Source of the DNA: Bacteroidota bacterium
GTDB lineage: Bacteria; Bacteroidota; Bacteroidia; Chitinophagales; Chitinophagaceae
Direction of reading: 5' to 3'
Length of the DNA stretch: 38,564 nucleotides
Assembly: GCA_029561255.1 (NCBI GenBank)
Contig: JAKQJH010000257.1
Span: 1 to 38,564 of the forward strand
The notes below the pieces were generated by a model, which was not told the origin of the DNA, did not search any database, and saw nothing but the letters and a program-made list of their open reading frames with translations. Positions 21,878 to 30,570 of this stretch are shown piece after piece (position 1 is the stretch's first letter; every line of letters begins with the position of its first letter). A program made the translations under genes and the position numbers.

Positions 21878-23401
21878 ATGAATAAAAGAGTCAGGGTTCG
21901 TTTTGCTCCCAGTCCTACCGGCGGCCTGCACCTCGGCGGCGTCAGAACTGTATTGTTTAATTATTTATTCGCCCGAAAACATGGTGGCGATTTCCTGGTG
22001 CGGATCGAAGATACCGACCAGAACCGTTATGTGCCCGGCGCGGAAGAATATATTTTTGACACCCTGAAATGGTGTGGTCTGGAGCCTGATGAAAGTGTGC
22101 AGCATGGGGGTAATTATGGCCCCTATCGTCAGAGTGAACGAAAAGCCAGTTACCGGATATTCGCTGAACAATTGGTAAATGCCGGTCATGCGTATTATGC
22201 ATTTGATACCCCGGAAGAACTGGAAACCATGCGGCAGGAATATAAAACGCCGGAAAATCCTTCCCCGCAATATGACCACAGCATCCGGATGAAAATGCGG
22301 AATTCCCTCAGCTTAACCGCTGAGGAAACTGCGCAATTACTGGCCAACGGCACCCGCCATGTGATCCGTATTAAAATGCCGGAAAATGAAACCGTCAGTT
22401 TCACCGATATGATCCGTGGCGAAGTGAGTTTTGAGTCTGGTACCGTAGATGATAAAGTATTATTGAAAGCCGATGGCATGCCTACCTATCACCTTGCGGT
22501 GGTGGTGGATGATCAGGCCATGGAAATATCTCACGCTTTCCGCGGGGAAGAATGGCTGCCCTCGGCCCCGGTGCATATACTATTATGGAAATATCTTTTC
22601 GGTCTGGACCAGATGCCCCAATGGGCGCACTTTCCCCTGATCCTCGGACCGAGTGGTAAGCTTAGCAAAAGAGATGGGGCTAAATATGGTTTCCCCGTTT
22701 TTGCCATGAACTGGACTGATCCAAAAACAGGTGAGCTTACCGAGGGCTTTAAAGAAAAAGGATTCTTACCCGAAGCCTTTATCAACCTGCTGGCCCTGCT
22801 TGGCTGGAATGAAGGCACCGAACAGGAGATCTATACCAAAGAAGAGCTGATCCAAAAGTTCTCCATGGAACGGGTACACAGTGCCGGGGCGAAATTTGAT
22901 TATGAGAAAGCGAAGTGGTTTAATCATGAATGGCTGAAGCGGTTGGAGGTTGGAAGTTTGAAGTTGGAGGTTAAGACCCTGCTGACTGAAAAAGGCATTA
23001 CTGTAACCGACGATTCGGTATTGGAAAAAGTAATTGGTTTGGTGAAAGACCGTTGTCAGTTGCTCACCGATTTTGTACAACAGTCCGACTATTTCTTTAA
23101 AGCACCGGAAACTATCGATACAGCAGCGGTGAAACCGAAGTGGAATGAAGCCAAACAATTATTCTTTGCGGAACTGATCCGGAATTATGAGCTGGCTACT
23201 GACTGGGAGGCCCATACGCTGGAAAATAATTTAAAGGAGATCGCTGCAGTAAATGACCTCAAGCCAGGTGAACTGATGCTTCCCCTCCGGATTATGCTGG
23301 TGGGTGGTAAATTCGGTCCGGGGGTTTTTGATATTGCCGCTATACTGGGAAAAGCAGAAACCATCAAACGGATGGAGACGGCTCTGGCCTTGTTGCAATA
23401 G
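21878..23401 (+). CDS. gltX: glutamyl-tRNA synthetase
   Basis: 507 residues from the ATG at 21878 (an in-frame TTG lies three codons upstream). It charges tRNA-Glu, and possibly tRNA-Gln if the cell uses the transamidation route. The class I signature is complete: FAPSPTGGLHLGG is the HIGH region and GKLSKRDGA is the KMSKS loop. The EDTDQNR and RGEEWLPS segments also match. Length is normal for bacterial GluRS. The odd feature is an in-frame 7-bp repeat array at 22942-22972, which encodes RLEVGSLKLEVK after the KWFNHEWL helix. It converges with the aldo/keto reductase, whose stop is 16 bp away. Confidence 0.95.
   Translation: MNKRVRVRFAPSPTGGLHLGGVRTVLFNYLFARKHGGDFLVRIEDTDQNRYVPGAEEYIFDTLKWCGLEPDESVQHGGNYGPYRQSERKASYRIFAEQLVNAGHAYYAFDTPEELETMRQEYKTPENPSPQYDHSIRMKMRNSLSLTAEETAQLLANGTRHVIRIKMPENETVSFTDMIRGEVSFESGTVDDKVLLKADGMPTYHLAVVVDDQAMEISHAFRGEEWLPSAPVHILLWKYLFGLDQMPQWAHFPLILGPSGKLSKRDGAKYGFPVFAMNWTDPKTGELTEGFKEKGFLPEAFINLLALLGWNEGTEQEIYTKEELIQKFSMERVHSAGAKFDYEKAKWFNHEWLKRLEVGSLKLEVKTLLTEKGITVTDDSVLEKVIGLVKDRCQLLTDFVQQSDYFFKAPETIDTAAVKPKWNEAKQLFFAELIRNYELATDWEAHTLENNLKEIAAVNDLKPGELMLPLRIMLVGGKFGPGVFDIAAILGKAETIKRMETALALLQ
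22942..22972 (+). repeat. heptamer array inside gltX, GTTGGAG type
   Basis: Units GTTGGAG, GTTGGAA, GTTTGAA, GTTGGAG, then GTT. The same heptamer forms the array at 28567-28600 in non-coding DNA. Here it is in frame and adds a hydrophobic and charged heptad-like segment to the protein without a frameshift. Confidence 0.75.
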
Positions 23402-23417
23402 ATCATTCCGCCGCAAA

Positions 23418-24407
23418 TCAACCCTGCTTTTGTATTTGCTCCATCAGCGAAACAAAAGTACTGCTGCCCAAAGATTCAATCAGTTTGAGGTCTTGCACAT
23501 CCAGCTGAAACAATCCCGTTGTATTGCCCTGTACCTGTTCCGGCGTGCGGATACCCGGAATGATCACGGACACTTCCGGATAACTGAGCAGGTAGCTTAA
23601 AGCCAGCTGCGTTTTGCTGCAATTATATTTTTCACAGAGCTGCCAGACCGGGGCAAGCGCCTGCGCACAAGCTTCCACGATTGAGGGTACCAGCCGTTTA
23701 CGTCGGTGATCATTTTCAGGAAATGAAGCCCCTCCATCAAATTTACCTGTGAGCAGACCAAACTGCAAAGGCATGCGGGCAATGATCCCGTATCCTTTTT
23801 CGCCCGCCACTTTCAGCAGCGGAAGACTGTGCTGGTTGATCAGGTTCAGTACCAGCTGAAACCCATTCCCGAATTCATGTTCCATCAAATACCCCGCTTC
23901 CGGAAAAGGATCAAATGTATTAAGGGAGAGTCCCCAGAAGCGGATCTTTCCGGCCTGTTGCAATTGGAGCATGGCATCAATACAATCTCCCTGTTGTAAA
24001 TGGGTCAAACGGGCAGTATGTAATTGATAAAAGTCAATGCGGTCTCTTTTGAGCCTTTTCAGGGATTGGTCACAAGCTGTTGTGATATACTCAGCAGAAT
24101 AATCCACGGTGAATTGTTCATTCCGCGACACATTCCCCACTTTGGAGGCAATCAGGATCTCTTTCATCTGCCCGATTGTTCTACCCAGTAATTCCTCTGA
24201 ATGGCCCAGTCCATAAATATCAGCGGTATCAAAGAAGTTAATACCGGCCTCAACGGATGCCAGGATAGCTGCTTCCGACACACGATCATCCACATCCCCC
24301 CATCCGATGGCCGTGGAGCCAATCATGGCTCCGCCGCCAATGGCCCAGGCTCCAAAGCCAATTTCACTGACCCGCAGGTCCGTATTTCCGAATTTCCGGT
24401 ATTGCAT
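23418..24407 (-). CDS. aldo/keto reductase
   Basis: 329 residues. It has the catalytic tetrad of the AKR superfamily: D60 (NFFDTADIYG), Y65, K89 (LIASKVG) and H130 (YQLHTA). The C-terminal VSVIIPGIRTPEQV is the NADPH-binding segment typical of the family. There is no signal peptide. Substrates are probably small carbonyls or sugars. It is divergent from the B12-binding gene, with about 60 bp between starts, and convergent with gltX. No operon partner is present, so nothing in the context narrows the substrate. Confidence 0.9.
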   Translation of the reverse strand: MQYRKFGNTDLRVSEIGFGAWAIGGGAMIGSTAIGWGDVDDRVSEAAILASVEAGINFFDTADIYGLGHSEELLGRTIGQMKEILIASKVGNVSRNEQFTVDYSAEYITTACDQSLKRLKRDRIDFYQLHTARLTHLQQGDCIDAMLQLQQAGKIRFWGLSLNTFDPFPEAGYLMEHEFGNGFQLVLNLINQHSLPLLKVAGEKGYGIIARMPLQFGLLTGKFDGGASFPENDHRRKRLVPSIVEACAQALAPVWQLCEKYNCSKTQLALSYLLSYPEVSVIIPGIRTPEQVQGNTTGLFQLDVQDLKLIESLGSSTFVSLMEQIQKQG

Positions 24408-24440
24408 GCTGTAATTTACAGGGTAGTGAAGGAAAGCACC

Positions 24441-24448
24441 TAATTTTG
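24441..24448 (+). promoter_or_regulatory. -7 box for B12-binding gene
   Basis: TAATTTTG fits TAnnTTTG and lies 19 bases before the ATG at 24468, implying a leader of roughly a dozen bases. A TTTA about 20-25 bp further upstream is only a weak -33 candidate. Confidence 0.45.
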
Positions 24449-24467
24449 TATCCTGAAATTTTGCCAG

Positions 24468-24875
24468 ATGAACAGACCTATCAGAGTATTAGTGGCCAAA
24501 TGTGGACTCGATGGCCATGACCGCGGTGCCAAAGTAATTGCCACCGCCCTGCGGGATGCAGGAATGGAAGTAATTTATACCGGACTTCGTCAGACCCCCG
24601 AGATGGTGGTGAACGCCGCCCTGCAGGAAGATGTGGATGCCATTGGTATCAGCATTCTGTCCGGTGCACACAATACCGTTTTCCCGAAAGTGATTACCCT
24701 GATGAAAGAAAAACAACTGGATGATGTATTACTGACCGGCGGTGGAATTATTCCGGATGAAGACATTGAGGAGCTTAATAAAATCGGCGTGGGCCGCCTT
24801 TTCCATCCGGGTACCAATACCCATGAAATTGCGGACTATATTACTGGTTGGGTAAAAGAACACCGTAATTTCTAA
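24468..24875 (+). CDS. cobalamin-binding subunit, methylmalonyl-CoA mutase type
   Basis: 135 residues forming a single B12-binding domain. The base-off signature D15-x-H17-x-x-G20 (GLDGHDRG), the SILSGAHNT loop and the GGGIIPDED segment are all visible. Stand-alone proteins of this size match the small or C-terminal domain of acyl-CoA mutases that rearrange carbon skeletons. The catalytic large subunit is not in the window and would have to be encoded elsewhere. It has its own candidate promoter. About 200 bp with no recognised feature separate it from the ATP-grasp operon at 25073. Confidence 0.88.
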   Translation: MNRPIRVLVAKCGLDGHDRGAKVIATALRDAGMEVIYTGLRQTPEMVVNAALQEDVDAIGISILSGAHNTVFPKVITLMKEKQLDDVLLTGGGIIPDEDIEELNKIGVGRLFHPGTNTHEIADYITGWVKEHRNF

Positions 24876-25072
24876 CTGTTACATCCCCGTTTTACTGACC
24901 GGGTAACCCCTGGCCTGGTTTTGATTTTCACCCCCCAAAGGGTCCACGGAATAATTGTTTAATTCAATTATCCATCTTATCTTCCGGCTGCGCAGTGATT
25001 ACTACTGTTGCCCGCTACGGTTACATCCACTTAGACTACCACTACTTCTTTTTTATCGTAAACTGATTACGT

Positions 25073-26518
25073 ATGGAATCTCATTCCCTTCTGGCGAGCT
25101 ATGGTACAGACCCCCGTGTCTGGGATGAAATGTTCGGCAAAAACGGCATCCGTTCCGCCTACCAAAACATTGTGTCCGCCATCCAGGATTTGTCAGCCGA
25201 TGAAATGACCCATAAGGATGAACTGGCCAAAAAATTATTTATGAGCCAGGGCATCACCTTTACGGTTTACAGCAGCGGCGAAGGGATTGAAAAAATTTTC
25301 CCCTTCGACATCATTCCCCGTATCCTGGAAGCAGCCGAGTGGAAACATATTGAAGAAGGCATCAAACAGCGGCTGAAAGCGCTGAATATTTTCCTGAAAG
25401 ATATTTATCACCAGCAGTTCATCATTAAAGACGGGATCGTACCGGCCAAACTGATCTACTCCTGTCCCAACTTCGTGCGGCAGATGGTGAATGTGAATGT
25501 GCCCTTTGATATCTATACCCATATTTCCGGCATCGATCTGATCCGGGATCATGACGGCACTTATTATGTACTGGAAGATAACCTGCGTACCCCCTCTGGC
25601 GTTTCTTATATGCTGGAAAACCGCAGTATCACTTACCGAATTTTTCCGGATCTGTTGCCTCGTAATAAGGTTCGTTCCGTAAAAGATTATCCGGATCTTT
25701 TATTGAAAAATCTGGTTACCCTGGCCAATCGCCAGAAAAGTGACCCCACCGTGGTATTGCTCACTCCCGGTATTTATAACTCTGCCTATTTTGAACATAC
25801 CACCCTGGCCCGGATGATGGGCATTGAGCTGGTGGAAGGCAGTGACCTCCTCGTGGATAATCATAAAGTGTACATGAAAACCACCAGCGGACTGAAGCAG
25901 GTGGACGTGATCTATCGCCGCGTGGATGATGATTTTATTGATCCGTTGGTTTTCCGGGGCGACAGTATGCTTGGTGTACCCGGCATTTATGGCGCTTACC
26001 GTACCGGCAATGTGGCCATTGTAAATGCCATGGGCAACGGAGTGGCCGATGATAAGGCCGTGTACTCTTATGTACCTGCCATGATCCGTTACTACCTCAA
26101 TGAAGAGCCGATCCTGAAAAATGTACCCACCTATCAGCTGGAACTTCCTGAAAACCGGAAACTGGTTTTTGAGAATATGGATAAAATGGTGATCAAGAAA
26201 ACCAATGAGTCCGGCGGCTATGGGATGCTGATCGGCAGCGCCGCCACGGAGAAACAAATGGAAGAATTCAGAGTGGCGGTGGAGGATGATCCGCGCAGTT
26301 ATATCGCGCAGCCGATCATCAGTCTTTCCTCCGCGCCCTGTTATATCAATGGCATCCTGCAGCCAAGACGGGTAGACCTGCGTCCCTTTGCCTTGTACGG
26401 ACCGGACGGCATTGATATTGTACCAGGCGGACTGACCAGGGTGGCGTTGAAGGAGGGGTCGTTGGTGGTTAACTCTTCACAAGGTGGAGGCAGCAAAGAT
26501 ACTTGGGTACTTGAGTAA
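25073..26518 (+). CDS. circularly permuted ATP-grasp type 2 protein
   Basis: 481 residues, the usual length for the DUF404/DUF407 (COG2308) circularly permuted ATP-grasp family. Readable signatures include SGIDLIRDHDGTYYVLEDNL, RTPSGVSYMLENR, IVNAMGNGVADDKAVY, KKTNESGGYGMLIG and the C-terminal SSQGGGSKDTWVLE. The domain is predicted to be a peptide or amide ligase using ATP. It is followed by alpha-E and transglutaminase genes, the set described by comparative genomics as an amidoligase system (often with the proteasome-like Anbu peptidase). No natural substrate is known to me. The gap to the next gene is filled by a heptamer-flanked element. Confidence 0.9.
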   Translation: MESHSLLASYGTDPRVWDEMFGKNGIRSAYQNIVSAIQDLSADEMTHKDELAKKLFMSQGITFTVYSSGEGIEKIFPFDIIPRILEAAEWKHIEEGIKQRLKALNIFLKDIYHQQFIIKDGIVPAKLIYSCPNFVRQMVNVNVPFDIYTHISGIDLIRDHDGTYYVLEDNLRTPSGVSYMLENRSITYRIFPDLLPRNKVRSVKDYPDLLLKNLVTLANRQKSDPTVVLLTPGIYNSAYFEHTTLARMMGIELVEGSDLLVDNHKVYMKTTSGLKQVDVIYRRVDDDFIDPLVFRGDSMLGVPGIYGAYRTGNVAIVNAMGNGVADDKAVYSYVPAMIRYYLNEEPILKNVPTYQLELPENRKLVFENMDKMVIKKTNESGGYGMLIGSAATEKQMEEFRVAVEDDPRSYIAQPIISLSSAPCYINGILQPRRVDLRPFALYGPDGIDIVPGGLTRVALKEGSLVVNSSQGGGSKDTWVLE

Positions 26519-26523
26519 TGGCA

Positions 26524-26595
26524 AGCTACGAGCTACGAGTTACGAGCCAAAAGTCCGAAGTATCAGGCTCGCCATTCGTAACTCGCCACTCGCAA
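26524..26595. repeat. heptamer-flanked element, AGCTACG type, short core
   Basis: Left array AGCTACG, AGCTACG, AGTTACG (26524-26544). Right array CTCGCCA, TTCGTAA, CTCGCCA, CTCGCAA (26568-26595) reads as an inverted, diverged version of the left. The core is only about 23 bp. The element starts 5 bases after the ATP-grasp stop and lies inside the operon, so it would be transcribed and could fold. Confidence 0.7.
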
Positions 26596-26647
26596 CCCTG
26601 TACTCTTGAATTAAAACAGATTTTACAAATTTTTAGAGAGATTACTT

Positions 26648-27583
26648 ATGCTTAGTCGTGTCGCCGATTCCGTTTTCTGGATGGCCCGTTATATGGAACG
26701 GACCAATGGGATGTTGCGGATATTACGAACCAATTATATTTCCTCGCAGGATGAAGTAAAGGATTTCAACTGGCATACCCTGTTGCGTAATTACAGTGAT
26801 GCCGGGGCGGAGGAGATGGAAGCCATCGGGAATAATTCGGTGCGGGTGATGGAACACCTTTTGCTGGATAAACAGAACGGCGGTTCGGTGATCAACAATA
26901 TCACCCGGGCGCGGGAGAATGGCCGGGCGGTGCAGGATCACATTACCAAGGAAGTATGGCAATGTCTCAATGATTATCATCACCTGATCCGGGATAAGAA
27001 TATTTATACCCAGGTAAAATCGGGTGATCCCGTAACGGCCCTGGACTCTCTGATCTACCAGGGGATGCTGTATCACGGTACGGTTGACATTACTATGGCA
27101 AGAGGCGAAGGGTTCAATTATCTGAATGCGGGTAAATTCCTGGAGCGGGCTATTTTGTCGGCGGATATGCTGAATATCAAACTCACTGAACTGGGGTATA
27201 AGCTGGAAGCGCCTGTGGAACTGCCTGCGCTCCGTTACCTGCTGTATTCCTTATCCGGGTATGAGTTATACCTGAAAAGTCACCGGGGCAACCTGCAGGC
27301 CGATTTTGTGATTCAGCAGATCGTGTACAATGAGCAGTTCCCCCACTCGATTGCCTATTGCCTGAAACAGTTGTTCCGCTATTTTGAGCGGCTGGAGCCG
27401 GAGAGTCTGCCGGAGAATTACAAGCAGCTCGAATTCCTGATCGGGCGGGCCATGAATAATGTTAAGTATAGTATTATCAATACCTCCGATGGCGAAGGCC
27501 TGAAACAGTTTCTGCAGCAGACCCGGAACGAGCTGATCGGGATTGCGGCTGCTTTTAATCAATTTTATTTCGGCAATACCTGA
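26648..27583 (+). CDS. alpha-E domain protein (DUF403)
   Basis: 311 residues, all-helical, matching the alpha-E (COG2307) family that accompanies circularly permuted ATP-grasp proteins. It begins with LSRVADSVFWMARYMERTNG, a family hallmark, and contains YQGMLYHGTVDITMARGEGF, followed by NYLNAGKFLERA. No enzyme motif is apparent; a partner or scaffold for the ATP-grasp ligase is the accepted guess. It is 130 bp after the ATP-grasp gene and 21 bp before the transglutaminase gene, same strand, so the three are probably co-transcribed. Confidence 0.9.
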   Translation: MLSRVADSVFWMARYMERTNGMLRILRTNYISSQDEVKDFNWHTLLRNYSDAGAEEMEAIGNNSVRVMEHLLLDKQNGGSVINNITRARENGRAVQDHITKEVWQCLNDYHHLIRDKNIYTQVKSGDPVTALDSLIYQGMLYHGTVDITMARGEGFNYLNAGKFLERAILSADMLNIKLTELGYKLEAPVELPALRYLLYSLSGYELYLKSHRGNLQADFVIQQIVYNEQFPHSIAYCLKQLFRYFERLEPESLPENYKQLEFLIGRAMNNVKYSIINTSDGEGLKQFLQQTRNELIGIAAAFNQFYFGNT

Positions 27584-27604
27584 TTTACCGCAACTTTGTA
27601 ACCC

Positions 27605-28561
27605 ATGCCTGAGTATCATATCAAACATATCACCCGTTACACCTACGCATCCCCGGTTATTGACAGTGCCAACCAGGTGATGCTATTCCCGATCAGTGAC
27701 CTGCAGCAGGAAGTGAAGCAACATGACCTCCTGATCTCGCATCACCCCTCGGTGGAAGTATTCACCGATTATTTTGGCAACCAGGTGGGCATCTTCTCGC
27801 TGATCAAACCACATGCTGAACTACGGATCCAATCCAAAATCCATGTGATCACCAGCGAAGTCAGTCTGCCGGAGGATGAAACACCCGCCGATGCCCAATG
27901 GGAAAACTTATCGCTGATCCGCGAACAGTTTCCCTACATGGACTTTATGTTGCTGGAAAATTTTGATGCATATGATGAAGTCCTGAACCTCTCCCAGGAT
28001 ATGATCCATCCTGAAACCACTCCGTTTGCCGCAGCCGTAAAAATGTCTGCTTTTGTATTTGAGAACTTTGAGTACAAAAAAGGAGTGACCAGTGTGGAAA
28101 CGCAGGTGGATGAGATACTCAAACTCAAAGCGGGCGTCTGCCAGGACTTTGCGCATGTATTACTTGTTATGCTGCGACTGGTAGGCATTCCCGCCCGTTA
28201 TGTCAGTGGCTATATCTGTCCCAAGAACCACGAACTCCGTGGCGAAGGTGCCACCCATGCCTGGGTGGAAGCCTATATTCCTTTCTATGGCTGGCTCGGT
28301 CTCGATCCCACCAATAATTGTATCGTGAGCGACAAACATGTCCGCCTGGCCGTAGGCCGCAGTTTTACCGATTGCACCCCGATGAAGGGTACATACAAGG
28401 GCTCCTCCGAACATGTATTGGAAGTATCCGTACTTATTGACAATGGAGAAGAGAAAAGGGAGGAAGAAGAGCTGCAGCCTGTATTTTCTTACCAGGTACA
28501 CAATCCGGCGGTTCCGAATAATTCTTATAGACGATTTATGGAAATGCAGCAGCAGCAGTAG
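27605..28561 (+). CDS. transglutaminase-like cysteine protease
   Basis: 318 residues. An N-terminal beta domain (HIKHITRYTYASPV onward) is followed by the transglutaminase core with the catalytic triad C179 (GVCQDFAHV), H218 (ATHAWVEAY) and D234 (GLDPTNN). The RYVSGY segment after the Cys helix is also typical. It has no signal peptide. As third gene of the ATP-grasp and alpha-E set it may hydrolyse or ligate the amide bonds made by the ATP-grasp partner; this is a family-level inference. The protein ends in a run of glutamines, and a GTTGGAG heptamer array begins 6 bases after the stop. Confidence 0.9.
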   Translation: MPEYHIKHITRYTYASPVIDSANQVMLFPISDLQQEVKQHDLLISHHPSVEVFTDYFGNQVGIFSLIKPHAELRIQSKIHVITSEVSLPEDETPADAQWENLSLIREQFPYMDFMLLENFDAYDEVLNLSQDMIHPETTPFAAAVKMSAFVFENFEYKKGVTSVETQVDEILKLKAGVCQDFAHVLLVMLRLVGIPARYVSGYICPKNHELRGEGATHAWVEAYIPFYGWLGLDPTNNCIVSDKHVRLAVGRSFTDCTPMKGTYKGSSEHVLEVSVLIDNGEEKREEEELQPVFSYQVHNPAVPNNSYRRFMEMQQQQ

Positions 28562-28566
28562 CAGGG

Positions 28567-28600
28567 GTTGGAGGTTGGAGGTTGGATAGTTGGAGGTTGG
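28567..28600. repeat. heptamer array, GTTGGAG type
   Basis: GTTGGAG, GTTGGAG, GTTGGAT, one extra base, GTTGGAG, then GTTGG. It begins 6 bases after the transglutaminase stop. The same unit occurs inside gltX at 22942-22972. No inverted partner array is visible downstream. Confidence 0.7.
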
Positions 28601-28699
28601 CGGGAAGCCGCTTAACGAAATGAAATATAATTTAATGGAATAAGTCTCCTGCTTTAAATCTGTACTTTAAACGATAATAGTATAACTGTGGTTGAAAAA

Positions 28700-29257
28700 T
28701 CATGGAATACCTAACTCTCTTATGATTATTCCTTCAATACCGGCAAGAAACTCTTTATCTAATTCACCGCTGTAGAATATAGTCGAATTATAGAAAGCTG
28801 AATAACGTGAACAGTGAAAGCAACCTGTATAATACGTGCTGTCTTTCGGGGTTCTGTTAACGATATTTAATTGGGCAAGTATCTGCGACCATTTAGTTTC
28901 TTCCAGTTCCATATATCGTCCCTCAAAACGTTGATTCCGAAGCGCCTCTTCAATTGTCAAAAAAACTGATTTCCCTATCGGATATAATTGTGTGAATTTG
29001 CAAATGATACCTCGACTACTTTTACTCACAAGCAGCGTCCAGGATGTATCATATTCATCAGTAGATTTAGTATAACCAAAAATTAAAGAATCTTCCTGCC
29101 GGAAGCCAGCTGAGATATATGGCGGCAAATTATCCAGGTAAGCGTTTCGTTGACTTGAAACCTGTTTAATCTCTTTGTTTTCAGTGATTGAACAAGAGAG
29201 AACAATTATTGATGTTAGAAAAACTATAAACCGCATTATTTTGTTTGTATGTAACAT
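28700..29257 (-). CDS. lipoprotein of unknown function, AT-rich
   Basis: 185 residues from the ATG at 29257; an internal ATG at 29236 directly precedes the signal peptide (MRFIVFLTSIIVLSC) and is also possible. The longer reading from 29341 adds a stretch unlike a leader. The lipobox VLSC predicts a lipid anchor. The mature part is soluble-looking with CFHC near the C-terminal third and no family I know. The gene is plainly AT-richer than its neighbours and stands alone between two plus-strand genes, suggesting later acquisition. Confidence 0.65.
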   Translation of the reverse strand: MLHTNKIMRFIVFLTSIIVLSCSITENKEIKQVSSQRNAYLDNLPPYISAGFRQEDSLIFGYTKSTDEYDTSWTLLVSKSSRGIICKFTQLYPIGKSVFLTIEEALRNQRFEGRYMELEETKWSQILAQLNIVNRTPKDSTYYTGCFHCSRYSAFYNSTIFYSGELDKEFLAGIEGIIIRELGIP

Positions 29258-29413
29258 AATACAACATTTTTCCTCATTTTTTGGAGGAACAATGCTATTC
29301 TCCGTTCTATGAAAAGTATAATAAAAGAATAAACATTTCAAATAATGATGATTTCCTAAATTTATGGAAAATAAAACGACTAATTATTAACCAGTCATCT
29401 TTAAAACAGTCCC

Positions 29414-30190
29414 ATGTACCAGACACTCCTCCTCCTCCCCGAAAATGGCATCCTCACCGTGGTGATCAACCGTGCGGATAAACTCAATGCGCTGAACAAG
29501 GATGTGTTCACCGAACTGAACCTGGTACTGGATGAAGTGGAGAAATCATCTGCCATTAAATCAGTGATCATTACCGGTGCCGGCTCCAAGGCTTTTGTGG
29601 CCGGGGCGGATATCACCGAATTCAAAGGCATGAGTAAAGAAGAGGCAATGGCCGTTGCTAAAAGAGGGCAGGATGTCTTTGCCCGGATAGAAAACTCGTC
29701 CAAACCCATTGTGGCTGCTGTAAACGGATTTGCGCTGGGCGGTGGTTGCGAACTGGCAATGAGTTGCCATTTCCGCGTAGCGGCTGAAAATGCAAAATTC
29801 GGTCAGCCCGAAGTGAATCTTGGTTTAATCCCTGGTTATGGTGGCACACAACGACTGGTGCAACTGATCGGGAAAGGCAAGGCCATGGAACTACTGATGA
29901 GTGCACACATGATTGATGCCAACGAAGCCAAAGCGCTTGGGCTGGTGAATTATGTAACTACACCTGAAACCCTGCTTGATCATACCCGCAAAATTTTAGA
30001 AACCATCAACAGCAAGGCTCCGTTGGCAGTAGCCGGTTGTATAAAAGCCGCCAATGCCGTTTATGATGAAAGTAAAGATGGGTATGCCCTCGAGATTGAG
30101 GAATTCGGGAATGCGTTTGATACAGAAGATATGAAGGAAGGGGTGAGTGCGTTTTTGGAAAAACGGAAAACGACCTTCACAGGAAAATGA
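29414..30190 (+). CDS. enoyl-CoA hydratase/isomerase (crotonase family)
   Basis: 258 residues, the typical length for short-chain enoyl-CoA hydratase. The oxyanion-hole segments FVAGADITEF and NGFALGGGCELA are present, and both catalytic glutamates are kept: E113 (GGGCELAMS) and E133 (FGQPEVNLGLIPG). This pair indicates true hydratase activity in fatty-acid or amino-acid breakdown, hydrating trans-2-enoyl-CoA. It is cytoplasmic and monocistronic by layout. A degenerate heptamer array begins 6 bases after the stop, at 30197. Confidence 0.92.
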   Translation: MYQTLLLLPENGILTVVINRADKLNALNKDVFTELNLVLDEVEKSSAIKSVIITGAGSKAFVAGADITEFKGMSKEEAMAVAKRGQDVFARIENSSKPIVAAVNGFALGGGCELAMSCHFRVAAENAKFGQPEVNLGLIPGYGGTQRLVQLIGKGKAMELLMSAHMIDANEAKALGLVNYVTTPETLLDHTRKILETINSKAPLAVAGCIKAANAVYDESKDGYALEIEEFGNAFDTEDMKEGVSAFLEKRKTTFTGK

Positions 30191-30196
30191 TAAAAC

Positions 30197-30277
30197 AAGC
30201 GAGAAGCTATAGACTAGAAGGGGAAAGCCCCTCCTTAGAATCTTTATCTAAATAAACAAAAAGTTCCTCGTTTTACC
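30197..30277. repeat. heptamer element, core type A, copy 2 (right arm lost)
   Basis: A degenerate left array (AAGCGAG, AAGCTAT, AGACTAG) leads into the same core as 19211-19270, including AAAAAGTTCCTCGTTTTAC. Positions 30204-30277 align gap-free with 19197-19270. Unlike copy 1 it has no inverted heptamer array to the right. Confidence 0.7.
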
Positions 30278-30360
30278 TGATCCTTACGAACGTCCTACTT
30301 TTTACCAATACAAGATTCCTCCTTCGTCGGAATTTCTATTGGAAGATCGTGATTGCTTTT

Positions 30361-30481
30361 ATCCCTCGCTTCGCTTCGGGATGACAAAACAGCCCGTATC
30401 CTGTACAGACGAAACAGTCCGTTCTCATAAAACTAAATTTCTAAGAAAGCTTGTCACCCCGAAGCGAAGCGAGGGGTGGAT
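30361..30481. repeat. long inverted repeat with CGAAGCGAAG arms
   Basis: The left arm (30361-30385) contains CCTCGCTTCGCTTCGGGATGA. The right arm (30453-30481) contains its near-complement CACCCCGAAGCGAAGCGAGG. The spacer is about 67 bp. The transcript could form a strong hairpin. Confidence 0.7.
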
Positions 30482-30570
30482 ACAGTTGTAGTGGAATTGT
30501 ATTTGAATTCCGACGAAGGAGGAATCTTGTATTTGTCACGAGAAGGAATCTTCTTTTTTTCTCTTAATAA

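Noticed and set aside
24876-25072. Cobalamin riboswitch or other leader RNA near the B12-binding gene
   Set aside because: The region lies downstream of that gene, lacks a recognisable B12 box, and shows no convincing stem set.
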